Source: Cephalotrichum gorgonifer (lineage: Eukaryota > Ascomycota > Sordariomycetes > Microascales > Microascaceae). From it: a DNA stretch of 64,000 nucleotides. Position numbers and translations under genes: made by a program. Each line of letters begins with the position of its first letter. Positions within the stretch are counted from its first letter, which is position 1. Location: the NCBI GenBank assembly GCA_900312665.1, contig ONZQ02000003.1:2853728-2917727 (forward strand). Direction: 5' to 3'. Below the pieces are notes generated by a model. The model was given only the letters and a program-made list of their open reading frames with translations. It was not told the origin of the DNA and did no database searches. Below, in pieces: positions 44,942-57,299 of this stretch.

Positions 44942-47187
44942 TCAGACCTTCGCATCTACGGGAGCAGGTGCCTTCACACCCTCACAGTCGGCAAGCTTCT
45001 CCCGTCCCATGTCCTGCTCCTCCGCAATCACGTCGGCCGGGATACGATCCGGCGTCGAGTTCACCAAAACGATCATTGGGCCGATAGCAGCGGCCAGAAG
45101 CCCAAATGTTACACAGCTAGAGAGGAAGGGGAAAAAAAATGTTAGTAACAACGCAGCAAACTGAGAGTAATAACCGATGAACATACAATCCTATCAGAGG
45201 GCTTGACTTGGTCTGCGTATTCATGCCGTAAGCGACTGCTTGGCCGATCGCTTCGAGGCATCTGTGGACATAATTAGCGACGCACTGGTTACGATCATGA
45301 AGAGCGGTCATGGCTAGACATACCGGAATGCAGCACCGTTGCGGACATTGGCTGGGCACATTAGTCAGTATTAACCCCCCCCCGATAATATGCATTGCCG
45401 AGAGGGCTTTTCCTTACCTTGCGCATCCGTCGCAAATGACGATAGGAGCCAATACATGTACGACTGAGACATAGGCCCCGTGGTCTGGACGAAGAAGTAG
45501 GGGAGGAAAGTCTCCGCGTAGATCGAATCCTCCCAATCAATCTTCCCTGGGGCCGAGTGGTTGAATCGCACTTGTATGATGATCGACCAGATGTATACTC
45601 CCACATTAAGGATCGCCACTGTGAAGAGGCCGATCTGGGCTCTTCGGCGCTGACTGACGGACTTCATGTCCAGGATATATCCCAGGCCGAAACAACCGAC
45701 ACTGGAGTACTCGATTAGTGAGATGTGGATAGATTTTTTAGACACACTCAGAAGTAAAAGGGGGCCACTCACATGCAGAAGAATGGCGAAATCAGGGACG
45801 ATAGTGCGCGAGAACGGACGGCGAAGTACGTGCCAAGATAGGTAGACCAAGTCCCACTGTCCCGGTCAGATCTCATAAACGTTGCGAGGACTGCTAGTTT
45901 CTGGGCTCACTCACCTGTAGAAGAATGACCAGAATGCCCAGATGGCGGAGAGCATGATCAGCTTGGAGGTTATAGTACGCGAGATGCGCTTAATCTCCCC
46001 CATTGTTGATATTCCTTCCGCTTGAAGAATACGTGTCCCATCAGATCGGACCACTTTATCGAGGGGAGCAATCAAAAAGGCGAACGGAAGTCTAAAATTA
46101 GGCGGTTAATGATACTCACGATATTGAGCCATTATTTTCCAGGGTGAGGATGATATACTTACGCCATGCACTCGATGATTAGGAAGGCGATGTATGTCTC
46201 GGGGTCAACACCACCTGTGACGCCTTTCTTGTGATTCTTCGACAAGCTTGGTGCGGAGGGGGGTTTCGTCAGGACAGATTCTAAACACATATCTGGCGAG
46301 TACAGTTGACGAGGGGAAAAGAAACTTACTTGATTGCACCCCCGACGAGCTGTCCGAGGTTCCGCGACACAATCCAGAAAGCCAAATACTTCCCTCGAGA
46401 CTGTGAAGGGGCGAGGGTCATGATGGCTCCGGATTCGGCGACATACCAGCAGCCGGAGCCAATACCGTAGAAGAACGCGCCTAGGATAAGATACTGCATA
46501 CGTGAAGCGCCCCGTCAGTCACGTCCGCAAAATCTTCTCGGCCTGCGTCAGGCAAGGGAGTGCTTCTCTGGGGGCCCACTAACCCATTGGTTTCCAAACT
46601 TGCTGTTGCAATAGTACGAAGATCCCTGGATAGGGAAAGACATAGCACCGATAACCAGGGCCCACTTGACGCCCAGCTTGTTCACGATGGGGCCGCCGAA
46701 GAAACACACTGATGGGCGACACCATAATTAGTGATGTCCTGGGGGCCAAGGTAAGCGGAGAGGTATTCTTACCAAGCGCAAGCATGCTATACTTGATTGC
46801 AGTGCTAGAGGTTCCATCCACTGTAAGCCCTCACCCCTCCCCCGTAACACATCATTTTCTCAGCTCGTCCAACTCACGCAATGTTAGATGTCTGCGGGGT
46901 CGCAAGACCACCACCGCCGAGGCCTACCACGGTATTGGTTAGAAATGCTGTCGAACAGATTTCCGGGCTGGGGGGCTCTTACCTGCAATCGCGTCCGACA
47001 TAGCTGGGCCGCAGAACGCCTGCATGCTCAAAAGCATCATCTGGGTGAAGCTATGTCGCCATACTCGCTGCCACCGTGGGGTCGTACTTCTATATTCGGC
47101 CATGTCGACCGTCCCGGCGGCGTGATCAATTGTATCACCATCCCCAGTAGGGGATGGACTCGGAGGAGCGGCGTCAGACTTGGCCAT
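44942..47187 (-). CDS. UNC93-like (DUF895) MFS membrane protein
   Basis: Twelve exons: complement(44942..45116, 45187..45261, 45324..45351, 45418..45701, 45773..45856, 45915..46091, 46163..46246, 46330..46493, 46584..46708, 46773..46804, 46878..46923, 46983..47187), 1479 nt, 492 aa. Three exons are tiny (28, 32 and 46 nt). Typical marks: AIAGLGGGGLATPQTSNIATAIKYSML, GVKWALVIGAMSFP, FYGIGSGCWYVAESGAIM, SRNLGQLVGGAIN, GGVDPETYIAFLIIECM and FYSGTWSTYLGTYFAVRSRALSS. Fungal UNC93-like proteins are multi-pass MFS members of unknown substrate. It is divergent from an amadoriase gene, so transport of glycated amines is a possible but unproven role. Confidence 0.88.
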
Positions 47188-48039
47188 TGTGAGATTATGG
47201 AATGATGAGGGTGAGCGACCGTGTTCGAAGACCTGGTTGGAATCAAAGCAAAGGATGGCATCTGCGGTTATATATACATGCCAGAAGTATGTGCTAGGAC
47301 AGGGTCTGGCTTATCTCGGGGTCATGCCCCCAGCGATTGGCCATCCCCGCATTCTTGCCATGATACTAAAGCCCCGGAAATGCTGGGGTTTGGAAGAAGT
47401 TCTGATTGGATCTGTTATTCGATTGAGAAAGCTGTGTGAAGGTCCAGCCGAGACCGGGCTCCACAGCATTTGGAGATAGCCAAGTGGGTCTAAGGAGTTA
47501 CGCGAGGAAACTAGTCGGGTAGGTACTCCGAGGTACACTCCCCGTACCAACATATCTGGACTGTCCCGCATGCGTGTGTGGGGGGTTCTTTGAGAATGGC
47601 GGATATATGTGCCACATTGGGTGAAATACACTAGAGTAATATTCCACAGAGGTAGAAGTAAAGTGTAAAGCACAGCCGGTCTTTGGTAACAACACAAGGC
47701 GCCACCGTGTTCGATGATCCATCTGGCTAAGCGGAATCATGGAGTGAGGGCAATTATGGGTCGGTGGGGACAAAGACTCTCCTATCCGCATTACTCCGAC
47801 TATTCTCCATCTCCAAGTACTAGTAGGAATGTATTATTTTAGGTAATGCAATGCAACCTATCGATGGAGAACATGCGACTAAACTCTTGGTGGAGCCTGG
47901 TGGTTCGACTCTAGAAGTTCATGGTTACGACTCCATCTCCACCTCTATTTATATATCGTCATCTCTTCCCAGCATCGCTTCGCCAACCTTCGCAAACTGC
48001 TATCAGTTGTGTGAGTTCAACAACACAAGTTACCGCAAT
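47188..48039. promoter_or_regulatory. Divergent promoter of UNC93-like gene and amadoriase
   Basis: 0.85 kb with TATATATA-like sequence at about 47268 and no gene. One CTGGGG box lies near 47383. Confidence 0.5.
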
Positions 48040-49777
48040 ATGTCTACGTCTCGTAACACCACCAGAGTCATTGTCGTGGGCGGAGGCGGCACGATTGGCG
48101 CCTCGACCGCGCTTCACCTTATCCGATCCGGGTACACTCCCCAGAACATCACGGTACTCGACACATATCCAATTCCCTCTCAGCAGTCTGCCGGCCATGA
48201 TCTGAATAAGATCATGAGCGTGCGCATACGCAATGATATCGATCTACAACTCAGCTTGGAGGCGAGTGACATGTGGCAAACGGACGAGCTGTTCAGCCCC
48301 TTCTTTCACCGTAATGGCATGGTAAGTTTAGATTCTTCGCTGCCTATCTACGCTATTTCGGGGCCTGTAGTATCTGACACGTCATCTAGCTGGATTTCTC
48401 GGGGTCCGAAAAGGGAATTTCTTCCTTGCGCAAAAAGTACCACGCGCTTATCAACAAGCATCCCAGGTTGAAAGCTTCGCACACCTGGCTGGACAGCGAG
48501 GATGAGATACTAAAGATAATGCCATCTCTGCAAAGAGATAAAATCAAGGTAAGTCACCCAGCCTACACTACAATGGCATGGGAGCAGACCAGGCTAAAAC
48601 AGACGCATGTTTAGGGGTGGAAAGCTATATATAGCCAGGATGGGGGTTGGCTGGCTGCCGAGAAAGCCATCAACGCCATCGGCAAAGTTCTAAAGGCCCG
48701 CGGGGTCAATTTCGGTTTCGGCAAGTAAGATCTATATCCACTACGCCCGCTCAAGATGGAATCAACTCCGGTCGGTATTAACGCAGGACTACAGAGCGGG
48801 ATCATTCCGGTGTCCTCTTTTCGATACTGACGGAACGACGTGTATCGGTGTTGAGACTGTGGACGGGACGAAGTATTATGCCGATAAGGTGGTTCTGGCC
48901 GCGGGTGCCTGGAGTCCGACGTTGGTAGATCTAGAGGACCAGTGTTGCTCAAAGGTAACTTGTTCCCCGTTTTCTCCGCTACCGTCACCCCTCGAATCGA
49001 AAGCAACAACTACATTGATGGAGCGTTATGGTTAAGTTAGTGATATTAATAGGCTTGGGTATATGCACATATCCAACTTACACCCGAAGAGGCTGCGGAG
49101 TACAAGAATGCTCCCGTGGTATACAATGGCGAGCTTGGCTTCTTCTTCGAACCCAACGAGTAAGTCCTATCTCCAATCATCATGGTCTAAGAAGATGCAA
49201 AGAACTCACCGTCAGCTAGGCACGGCATCATCAAAGTGTGCGATGAATTCCCGGGCTTCTCTCGCTTCAAGATGCATCAGCCCTACGGCGCAGCCTCTCC
49301 AAAGCTCATCTCTGTTCCTCGATCACACGCCAAGCACCCCCTGGACACTTACCCTGACGCATCCGAGGTCTCTATCCGCAAAGCCATCGCGGCATTCCTC
49401 CCTCACTTTACGGATAAGGAACTTTTCAACCGTGCCATGTGCTGGTGTACGGATACCGCGGACGCGGCGCTGCTCGTCTGTGAGCACCCCCGGTGGAAAA
49501 ACTTCATTCTTGCCACGGGAGACAGCGGGTAAGTGGCGTATAATGTACGGAATGTTTGAGACAAACTCTGTTCTAACTTCTTATCTCCAGCCACACCTTC
49601 AAGCTCCTCCCCAATATTGGCAAGCACGTTGTTGAGCTCCTCGAGGGATCGCTCGCTGAGGACCTGACTCAGGCGTGGAGGTGGCGACCGGGAGGCGATG
49701 CCCTGAAGTCGAGGCGAGCAGAGCCGGCGAAGGATTTGGCTAACATGCCAGGGTGGAGGCATGATATGAAGTTATAG
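48040..49777 (+). CDS. Fructosyl amino acid oxidase (amadoriase)
   Basis: Exons 48040..48321, 48390..48548, 48615..48724, 48795..48954, 49053..49159, 49220..49528, 49591..49777 give 1314 nt and 437 aa, the size of Aspergillus amadoriases. The FAD loop is VIVVGGGGTIGASTALHL. HDLNKIMSVRIRN, FFHRNGM, GGWLAAEKAI and VVLAAGAWSP follow. Near 347-360, CWCTDTADAALLVCEH holds the Cys expected to bind FAD covalently, and ATGDSGHTFKLLPNIGKHVVEL closes the cofactor site. The enzyme oxidises fructosyl amino acids (Amadori products) to the free amino acid, glucosone and H2O2. It ends in MKL, which only loosely resembles a peroxisomal PTS1. It is divergent from an UNC93-like transporter. Confidence 0.93.
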
Positions 49778-50898
49778 TTGATCCTACGACTTCCAACATT
49801 TATTCCAGAGCTTGGGATGCCATTTTTGGGGCACCACTTCATGTAGTTCTTAGTTACATTAAACTGCGAAGACACCCACATTAAATGCTACCTTTAGTTC
49901 CTTCAATATATAACCTTGACTGGAAAGACGCGCAATATGGCTAGTGAATATGAATTATGTTTTCTCATCACGAGCTTATTGCTCATTTTTGAGGGTCACT
50001 TATACCTGAACTCGTGTATGTTTCGTCTCGGGGTGCCCCTACCTGTTGGTAGGTGGATGATAAGGTGGATGACATGAGCAATTCAGGTTGCCTCTATAAG
50101 GGACGGCCCTGGCTGATACGCATCCTTGAGAGTTAGAGATTGTGGAACTCGAAATCTGTTAAACACCGTTATCGACGGAGAGGATACCTGAAGTCTATAT
50201 CAATGAGAGGAAGGTCCAGCCGCAAAACCGCGCAGGAAGGTCCTCGCGTGACTGTGGAGACCTCCACAAGAACAGGTCAAAAGGGGTTCTGCGAAAGCTG
50301 TGGTTCCATTCTACCCCGCGTCGTAAGATAGGCTACTAACTGCCTTTCTTGGCGGGAATGAAGCTCACAAAATGGACACGGAGTTTATATATCGAGATAG
50401 AACGTGAAGAAGGTCCAAGCGAATACTGATTAGCGGGCCGCCGGGATGTGTTCCTATTCTCGAACAAGCGAACCACTATTGGCAATCATGCCAAACTAAA
50501 AAGGGTCTAGCGCGCTTCGCTCTTGCCGGGATGGTTCGTTCGAGGATAAGTAGCGTGAAGTATACGAGAGGTAGCTCTCTGTAGTATTGCTAAAAAGCTG
50601 CACGATTTGCCACCGGCCGGCTGGCCATGCGACGATGACTTATCGGGTCCCGCTTCGCTCCACCATTAATGCAGTCCATTGCCGTGGAGTGGGACCGACA
50701 AAAGTGAAAAGGGGCTTGGGGGGGTCAGGACCTGCCGACCCACAACCCAACCCCAATCCGTCCGCAGTCAACACTCCCTCCCTGCTCTGAACGAATCTGC
50801 CGGTCATCCGCGCCATTTTATCCCCCAAGATACCGATAACCCCATAATCTCATTGCTACCTCGTGAAGCGACTGATAGCTCTACTCTACCCGCCCGAC
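49778..50898. other. 1.1-kb intergenic region
   Basis: No supported gene. The only sizeable frames are short and compositionally random. Confidence 0.5.
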
Positions 50899-52767
50899 AT
50901 GCCCCGCCGGAAGGCCGCCGATCGAGGTGCCGCTGTACAAAGACGTTCGCGCACAGGCTGCAAGTATGTCGTCCCCTCCCCCTCCCCCGCCCCCCCTACC
51001 CTACCCCGTTTTACAATTCCCACACCTGATCCCCCTGCTACGCTGAGACCGTTCGGCTGACTGTTTGCCGTAAAAAGCTCATGTCGCGCACGGAAGGTCA
51101 AGTGTGACGAGGCCCGGCCGCATTGCCGGAACTGTCTGTCCCGCGGCCTTGCCTGTGACAATCGAATCCAACTCAAATGGCAGGAGGAGTTCATGGCTCA
51201 GGGGCGGGCCTTTGGCCGGGAAGGGGTGTGGACTAAAGAGCGGTCGCCGCGTCCGACACGGCTGTGTTCGTCGTCGCGTCGAGAGCTCAGCCTTAGCCTT
51301 GGCAAAGCCTCAACCTGCCTTGCGAACCCTCTGCTCATCAAGCCATATCATTTCATCAATGCCTTCGTCTGCGACCTGGAATATGGCGCTGCGGATCGAT
51401 GTATAGGCGATGGGGAAAGCACCGACGTCCGAAGCGAAGACACTACCGCAGGCGCGCTGGTGTTTAGTCCACATCCAATACGTCGTGGCTCGGCAGCTCC
51501 GCCGTGGTCCTACCAACCACACACCCTACGACCACCACCCTCCACCTTCACACCATTCGACGGCTTCGACCCAAGCTTGCTCGAGTACTACTCGCTACGG
51601 CTATGCCCACTAACTACGCCATCTAAGAATATCACATCCCCTTTCGCGGATATGATAATACCACTCTTCGCCAACGGGGGCCAAGCATTTGTTCTACAGG
51701 CAGTCATGGCCTTCGCTGCCCGCCACCGAAGCCTGACGGATCCCCGGTGGACCTGGCCGGCTTTGTCAATGAAGGGGAGAGCCGTGGCCGCCCTCCGACA
51801 GAGGCTTGGCCTGTTAGACACGAGAGCTGAGGCTATCGCGGACCCGCAGATACCGGTTGCGATGATGTTTCTATGCCTTGACGAGATCTTGGACAGCTGC
51901 GACCATCGCTGGGTGATACACATGCGTGCTTGCCAGGACTGGTTACGCCTTCGGAGGCAGCTTCCGTCTTCTTCACGCAGCTTTCAGGCGGAGCAGAGTC
52001 TAGTGTCCTTCGCAGAGCGCTTCTTCGCATTTCAGGACGTCATAAGTAGGACAGCCTGCGGAAAGGCCCCTCACTTCGGCCTGGAGTATTGGGAGGATCT
52101 CGGGCGCGGCACGGACGCCCAGGAGTGGTGGATGGGATGCAGCACGGCATTGGCGAATATCATCTTTCGAATTACTGAGCTCGGCCGAGCAAGAGATCGC
52201 AAAGAATTATCAGCCGACACCTTTGAGATGCAGGCAGGCTCCTTGGAGGAGGAGCTTCAATCCCTGACCTACAAGAACCATCAGGACTACGACGGCATCC
52301 CGGGCGACGGCCTAATTCGTACCTCCTTTGAGTTGATGCGGGAGTCGGTCACGCTATATCACCACTGCCTACTATACGATGCGTCACCATCCACGCCGCT
52401 AGTGGCTACCGCTATCAGGAAAATCCTACAGATGACACACGAGCTCATGGAGGCGGGCAGCTTCTCCGGCTTAGCCTTCCCGCTTTTCGTTGCAGCGGTC
52501 GAATTAGATCCTCTCAACGACGAGCTAATCCTCCAGCACTCAGACGCGGCACTGTCTGAGAAGCGCGTGTCTGGAAGATGGTTCGTCCTCGAGACACTGC
52601 AGACTTTGTCCGTATGCTCCCTCTTCAACGTGCCGAGGACACGAGCCGTCATTCGCAACATCTGGACAATGCGAGACTTGCGGCTGGAGGAGGACGAGGC
52701 GACGAGGGCGCGTAATGACTGGAACTTTTACGTTAGTCCCTATAGTTCGAATATCAGCTTGGCCTAA
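50899..52767 (+). CDS. Zn2Cys6 transcription factor
   Basis: Exons 50899..50963 and 51078..52767 give 1755 nt and 584 aa. The intron splits the zinc cluster itself, after the first Cys codon. Cys 21, 24, 31, 38, 41, 48 give CX2CX6CX6CX2CX6C. The middle and C-terminal region is the helical fungal-specific type (FDGFDPSLLEYYSLRLCPLTT, FVLQAVMAFAARHRSL, ACQDWLRLRR, VSGRWFVLETLQTLSV), as in the DUF3468-type regulators. The target is unknown. Neighbours are an amadoriase upstream and an unknown membrane protein downstream. Confidence 0.88.
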
Positions 52768-53423
52768 GTGGCCTTCGTTCCCGCTAGCATGATGGGAAGG
52801 AGTTTCAACGAGGAATGCTGCGATTGAGATGTTATATTGAATCCCACAGTATATTGCACCCTAACAATTGTCGTTAGGTAGTAATGCATGTAACGGTTTT
52901 AAGGTTATCACAGCGAGGGTCCTGACCAAGAATGCTCGATACCGCTTCAAATTCCCTGCCCTGCACATTCCGAGACTCAAATCAAAGCCCGGAAATCCAT
53001 TGCCTTTTTTGGATTCAAATTTGTCACATTCTATACGAACCCTTGCATATTCCGAGCCAGCATCCAAGTAAGATGGAGACCCACACCAGGCTGCTCCGCC
53101 ACCCAATGAGCGCCGGCTTGGCCGATCCTTCCACTGTATCTCTGCCTTACAATACCTACACGCGTAAACACGTTCAATCCCCGCTCAGTTAAACTCAATC
53201 GCACGCGACGTCTTATTCCCGAGTCCTCGAATTCTTCTCAAATCCGGTCGCTAATGCGTGTAACGCTGCTCACAGACCACAAATACGCGCGTAGCATAGC
53301 AGTGAGCGGTTGACGGATGGACAGCACATTAGAGAGAGTTAAATTTGGGCCCAGAAAGGTCAAGTCCTCTGACCTCTGAAACAAGACAATTCCCGCCCAC
53401 CGCCACCAGTCAACGAATCGGAG
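52768..53423. other. Intergenic spacer
   Basis: 0.65 kb, no gene recognised. Confidence 0.5.
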
Positions 53424-56068
53424 ATGGTCAACGTCGATGGCGACACCGTGGACCTCACGGCCAACATCGGCACCTGGGTCGCCGCCACGGTCGCTATGAT
53501 CGCTCTGGTCGGCATAGTCGCACCCTACCTCGCGCTCCAGGCCTCCCTCAGTGACCGCAACCGCGCCATGAACGCCGTGCAGGACTTCTCGGGGAAGTAT
53601 GTCACCCGGGGATACCGCCTCACCCACGGCCTGCGCGTCCTCCGACGCATTCGCGTGCCGAACCTAGCCCCGTCGTACATCACCAACGAGCCGGAGAAGA
53701 CGCCCCTGGTCCCGCCTGCGGCCGTCCGAGGCCTCTGGACGCTGCGCGGGAGGGATTACCAGCCCTTCAATACCGGGTGGGCGAAGCTGGCCGAGCTGAT
53801 TGGAGCGTACGAGGTGAGCGAAAGGGAGAGTGACGGCGTGGTCGATCTCTCCATCCCGAGGGACGGGACCCTGGAGATCGTGAATAGCAGGACGGCGCTG
53901 GTGGTGAGCAAGCACTGGATTCTCCTGCTGGGCTTACTGGGGCGGTACGGGGATAGGTCGGATAAGGGCGTGTTGCACAGGAGGGGCATACGGCGCGAGT
54001 CTTATGGCGAGCGCATTCTTATGAGAGATATTAAGCCCGTCTTTCCCGACGATAATATGCGTTTGCGGAAATCTTTTTGGCGGGACAGGCGCGAGCACCA
54101 GAACATCGACTCTGCCGCCTCATCCGAAGAGTCGTCGATCAGGCATGGGAGGCTGGTTCACGATGGCGGCTCGTACGACTCGGAATCCTTATCCTCTGAC
54201 GACTCCGATTACATGTACAACAAGATGACGGTGCGGCGAAACGCCTACGGGGAGTGGACCGTGGACCGCCGGCCCTGTCCCACTCTATACGGCATCACGG
54301 GAACGATGCAGGGGTTTGGGAGGCAGAAGGGCTCGTGGAGCTACCTGACCTCGATGTCCTTCGTCCCGCGCAGTGACAGGGAGATGTTCCCCCCGAGAGG
54401 CCCTCATGAGAGGCGCGATGTAGCCTCCGTGGAGACCTTATTCTGGCTTGCGCAGGGGTTTCTGCCGTGCGGAGTGGGGAGTGATGGACGGCAGGTGATA
54501 ATATCGCTCGAAGATCCGGACAGCGGCGAGGACGATGCGGCCCCGCCGATTTCTACCGCTGAGATACTCGAGAATATTTCGGTCTTCGAATTGCTGGAGG
54601 CGGACGAGGTGCCGGTTTCTATAGGAAACGCCCTGCGCTCGCTAGGCCTTACCCAGCCGAAGGAGCCGAGGGTACTTCGCCTCATGCCCCGTGACCACCA
54701 TAGCGAGAAGCAGCCCCCCCTCAACCTGGAACTCCGCCTACCAGACAACAAGATACCCAAGGAACGCACCCTGAGTGTCAGTAAGTCAGCCGTCTCGCTC
54801 ATGGACCCGAACGAAAAGAGAGTGTGGATGTTTCCCAGGAACGCCCTCGAAAAGCCCGTGGGCGTGCTCCTCAGCCTAGACTGGGACCCATGGGGCTTCG
54901 TGGTGAGAAAGGACAGGTTCTTCACTACGCTGATGGCCAAAGCGGCCAAGATCCTGTACGAGCCGCCGTTGAACGACAAGAAGTTCTGGGGGGCGCTGGA
55001 GGTGAGCATGATGCCGACTGAGGGTTTCAGACACGATGTCGACACGGTGTTCAGTGCGCGGGCGCTGGCGGACCGGATGGTGCTTGACGAGGCGCTGTCG
55101 ACGTGTCTCAAGGGTTCCGGCGTGCTCCCGCTGAAATTGAGCCTGGGGGTGCTCTTCGTGCTCGACTACGAATTTCAAACGGAAGTAATCAGGATGGTAT
55201 CGCGACTGGCACTGCGGACGGATAGGGCGCGGGTCGAGGAGGCGAGGAAAAAAGCCAAGGAGAAGGAGGCGGTGCTGTTTGCAAACCTGGAATTGATACA
55301 GAAGGAGCACGCTTCGGCGAAAGCAAGATATGAGCGCGAGTCAGCCGAGAAGGAGAGGTACGAGAAGGAGAGGTCCGAGAAGAGGGCGGAAAATTCGGTC
55401 CAGCAAACGGGTGCCGACAGCAGTGTAAAGACAGGCTCCGATGACGGCGACTGGGAGTCGGCGGATGACAGCTCAACGGGAGGTAAGTCTTGGGCGGAAG
55501 ATCCCGTCATCGAGAGCCCCCAGGGGACAATCATAGACGGCACCCGCGTGGACGAGGAGACGCTGAAGGCCTTTGGTGTCGTATATGAAGTAAGATACTT
55601 TTTTTTCCCCCTTTCCCCACCGTTCCCTCTCAATGGGACTCGATTTGCTCCTTTCCCGCTGACACCTTCTCGCAGCAGAACCAAGGCTCTTTCCTCATCA
55701 AGCGGCGGGTCCCGGAGTGGGAGCAGGAGATATTCCGGTTGCACATGCAGACACGGCGGCAACTCCGGGACGTCAGGGTGGACTCGTTCGCCACGGAAAG
55801 TCTGGAGTACGACTTCTCGTCCAAGGAGCTCACTTGGCGCAAAGACATTGTCTCCGGGGAGGGCGAGAAGGCGTCGTCTTGGTCACTGGAGGGGGAACTG
55901 TTACGGGTCTCCGAGACGGAGAAGGAGAGAGTCGAGCTTGAGGGGAAGGAGGTCTTGCTTGTCTGTTTGTGGGTCGCTAATCGGGCTGCTATGTGGATTG
56001 GGTCGTTGGATTCCAAGCCGCTGCTGAGATTTGTTGAGGAGCTGGATCCGCACGTCTACGTTGTATGA
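53424..56068 (+). CDS. Large membrane-anchored protein of unknown function
   Basis: Exons 53424..55589 and 55676..56068 give 2559 nt and 852 aa. Reading through the 86-bp intron would give a wrong C-terminus that ends at 56027. One hydrophobic helix lies near the N-terminus (17-38, TWVAATVAMIALVGIVAPYLAL), then about 560 residues of mixed fold with WTLRGRDYQPFNTGWAKL and a Ser/Asp-rich stretch (SSEESSIRHG, SESLSSDDSD). A highly charged, probably coiled segment follows around 595-655 (KAKEKEAVLF, ESAEKERYEKERSEKRAE). The C-terminus returns to a folded look (FLIKRRVPEWEQEIFRLHM). I recognise no domain. It has the plan of the large clade-restricted fungal proteins often found near HET genes, but this is only an impression. 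Confidence 0.8.
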
Positions 56069-57003
56069 TGATATGTAGTCCATCCTGGCTAGGACTCATC
56101 TATGAAACCGCCCAGAAACGGGGTACAGCATTGTTGGGACCGCAGTCTCAATAATACGCGCGCGCGCGAACTGGACGCTAGCTTCACAAGGATATTATTT
56201 AATGGCTTGTCAACTAGTTACGAAATGTTGACTAATACTTGCAAATGGTGGGTAGCAGTCCCGCCAGGGTGACAACTCCGCAGCCTGAAATGAGAGACGT
56301 CTTGCCCCCCCCCTCCCTTCTCCCCCCGGACCCATGCCGAACTTTAGCATCGACTCCGGGCTGGAAGAGGCTTGGAGCGTCCCCAATGTCATCCACCAAG
56401 CATCAGGACGTAACACCCTGGTGCTTTCGGGGCGTCCTGAAAGACCAAGACAGGATCCGTCCTGATAACTCAAGGGGTCCGTCTACGCGGAACGTCTCTC
56501 GTAAGTATGGAGGCAGATCCTAGATCACATGTACAGTAGTACCATACTTGGTGAGACGGACTCTAGCGCCATTCTCAGGCAGGTTACAGCCTATCTAACG
56601 ATACTCCACACACGCCACCCGGGGATAACACGGGTTAAATTGGACACCATGGGTGAGGAGGGGATTGTTCATACCTCACTCGAGGCTTGCTCCATATATG
56701 CCCACACTATAATGCACTTCAACTTGAAATGCATTTTAGCCTTTTTATCAAATCGTATGAAATGTGTCCCCACATGACATTGTGGGGCGGAAGCAATCCT
56801 CGTCTCGTGTGAGGCGTATAATTTTTAACGCCGGGATATACTTGGGTGAGATGTGTGAGGCATCCTCGCATGAGCTGTATCCTCATTCTCGGGAGGACGC
56901 GTGTGAGTGTGGAGGCGAGTGTGGAGAGAAAGTCAAATCCCCGCTTCCCCAACTCAATCCACCGGCTAATTTTGACAAGCTCCACCACTGGGCACGACGT
57001 TGT

Positions 57004-57016
57004 CGGGGAGTATCGC
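57004..57016 (+). promoter_or_regulatory. Cluster motif copy 1 (CGGGGAGTATCGC)
   Basis: First of four copies of CGGGGAGTRTCGC, 284 bp upstream of the MAL-type transporter ATG. Confidence 0.75.
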
Positions 57017-57029
57017 CCGTAAGGGCCTT

Positions 57030-57087
57030 CCCCGGAAACCCCCTATTATCCCCGGTCCCTCGACCCCAATCCGGGGAAGAGCCCCAC
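57030..57087. promoter_or_regulatory. Four CreA-type boxes
   Basis: CCGGGG or its complement at 57030, 57050 and 57071, and the complement of GTGGGG at 57082, all matching SYGGRG. They lie 213-270 bp upstream of the transporter ATG. Confidence 0.5.
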
Positions 57088-57299
57088 ATGTTGCGATCAA
57101 TAGTTTTTGACGCACGATATACTCCCAAACTCTGAGCCGAATAAGGTGCGTTGGTTCGTGTGTTGGAGAGAATATTTATTTCCTCGTTGCCCCCTGGGGG
57201 TTTGATGAGACCTCCATTCATCTATCGTCACCTCTTGAGGTTACATATCATATCACATCCCTAAGACAACGGCCTCGGTTCCGTATCTGTTTTAACGCA

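Larger units (their letters stand above)
56069..57299. promoter_or_regulatory. 1.2-kb intergenic region, promoter of MAL-type transporter
   Basis: No gene. A (CG)6 run lies at 56157-56168. The proximal part carries one copy of the 13-bp cluster motif (57004-57016) and four CreA-type boxes (57030-57087). Confidence 0.6.

Noticed and set aside
45371..45850. 159-codon minus frame starting MVYLSWHVLRR over UNC93-like exons 8 and 9
   Set aside because: It joins exon 8 in the wrong frame and reads the intron. Proper splicing gives SGTWSTYLGTYFAVRSR.
44649..47327. Shared GGGGTCATGC upstream of the SDR (44649-44658) and the UNC93-like gene (47318-47327)
   Set aside because: A single shared 10-mer between two promoters of this size is expected by chance on two strands, and the amadoriase side has no clear third copy.
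53424..56027. Uninterrupted 867-codon reading of the unknown membrane protein
   Set aside because: It reads through a GTAAGA...CGCAG intron (55590-55675) into a Ser/Arg-rich nonsense tail, while the spliced frame gives a sensible C-terminus ending at 56068.
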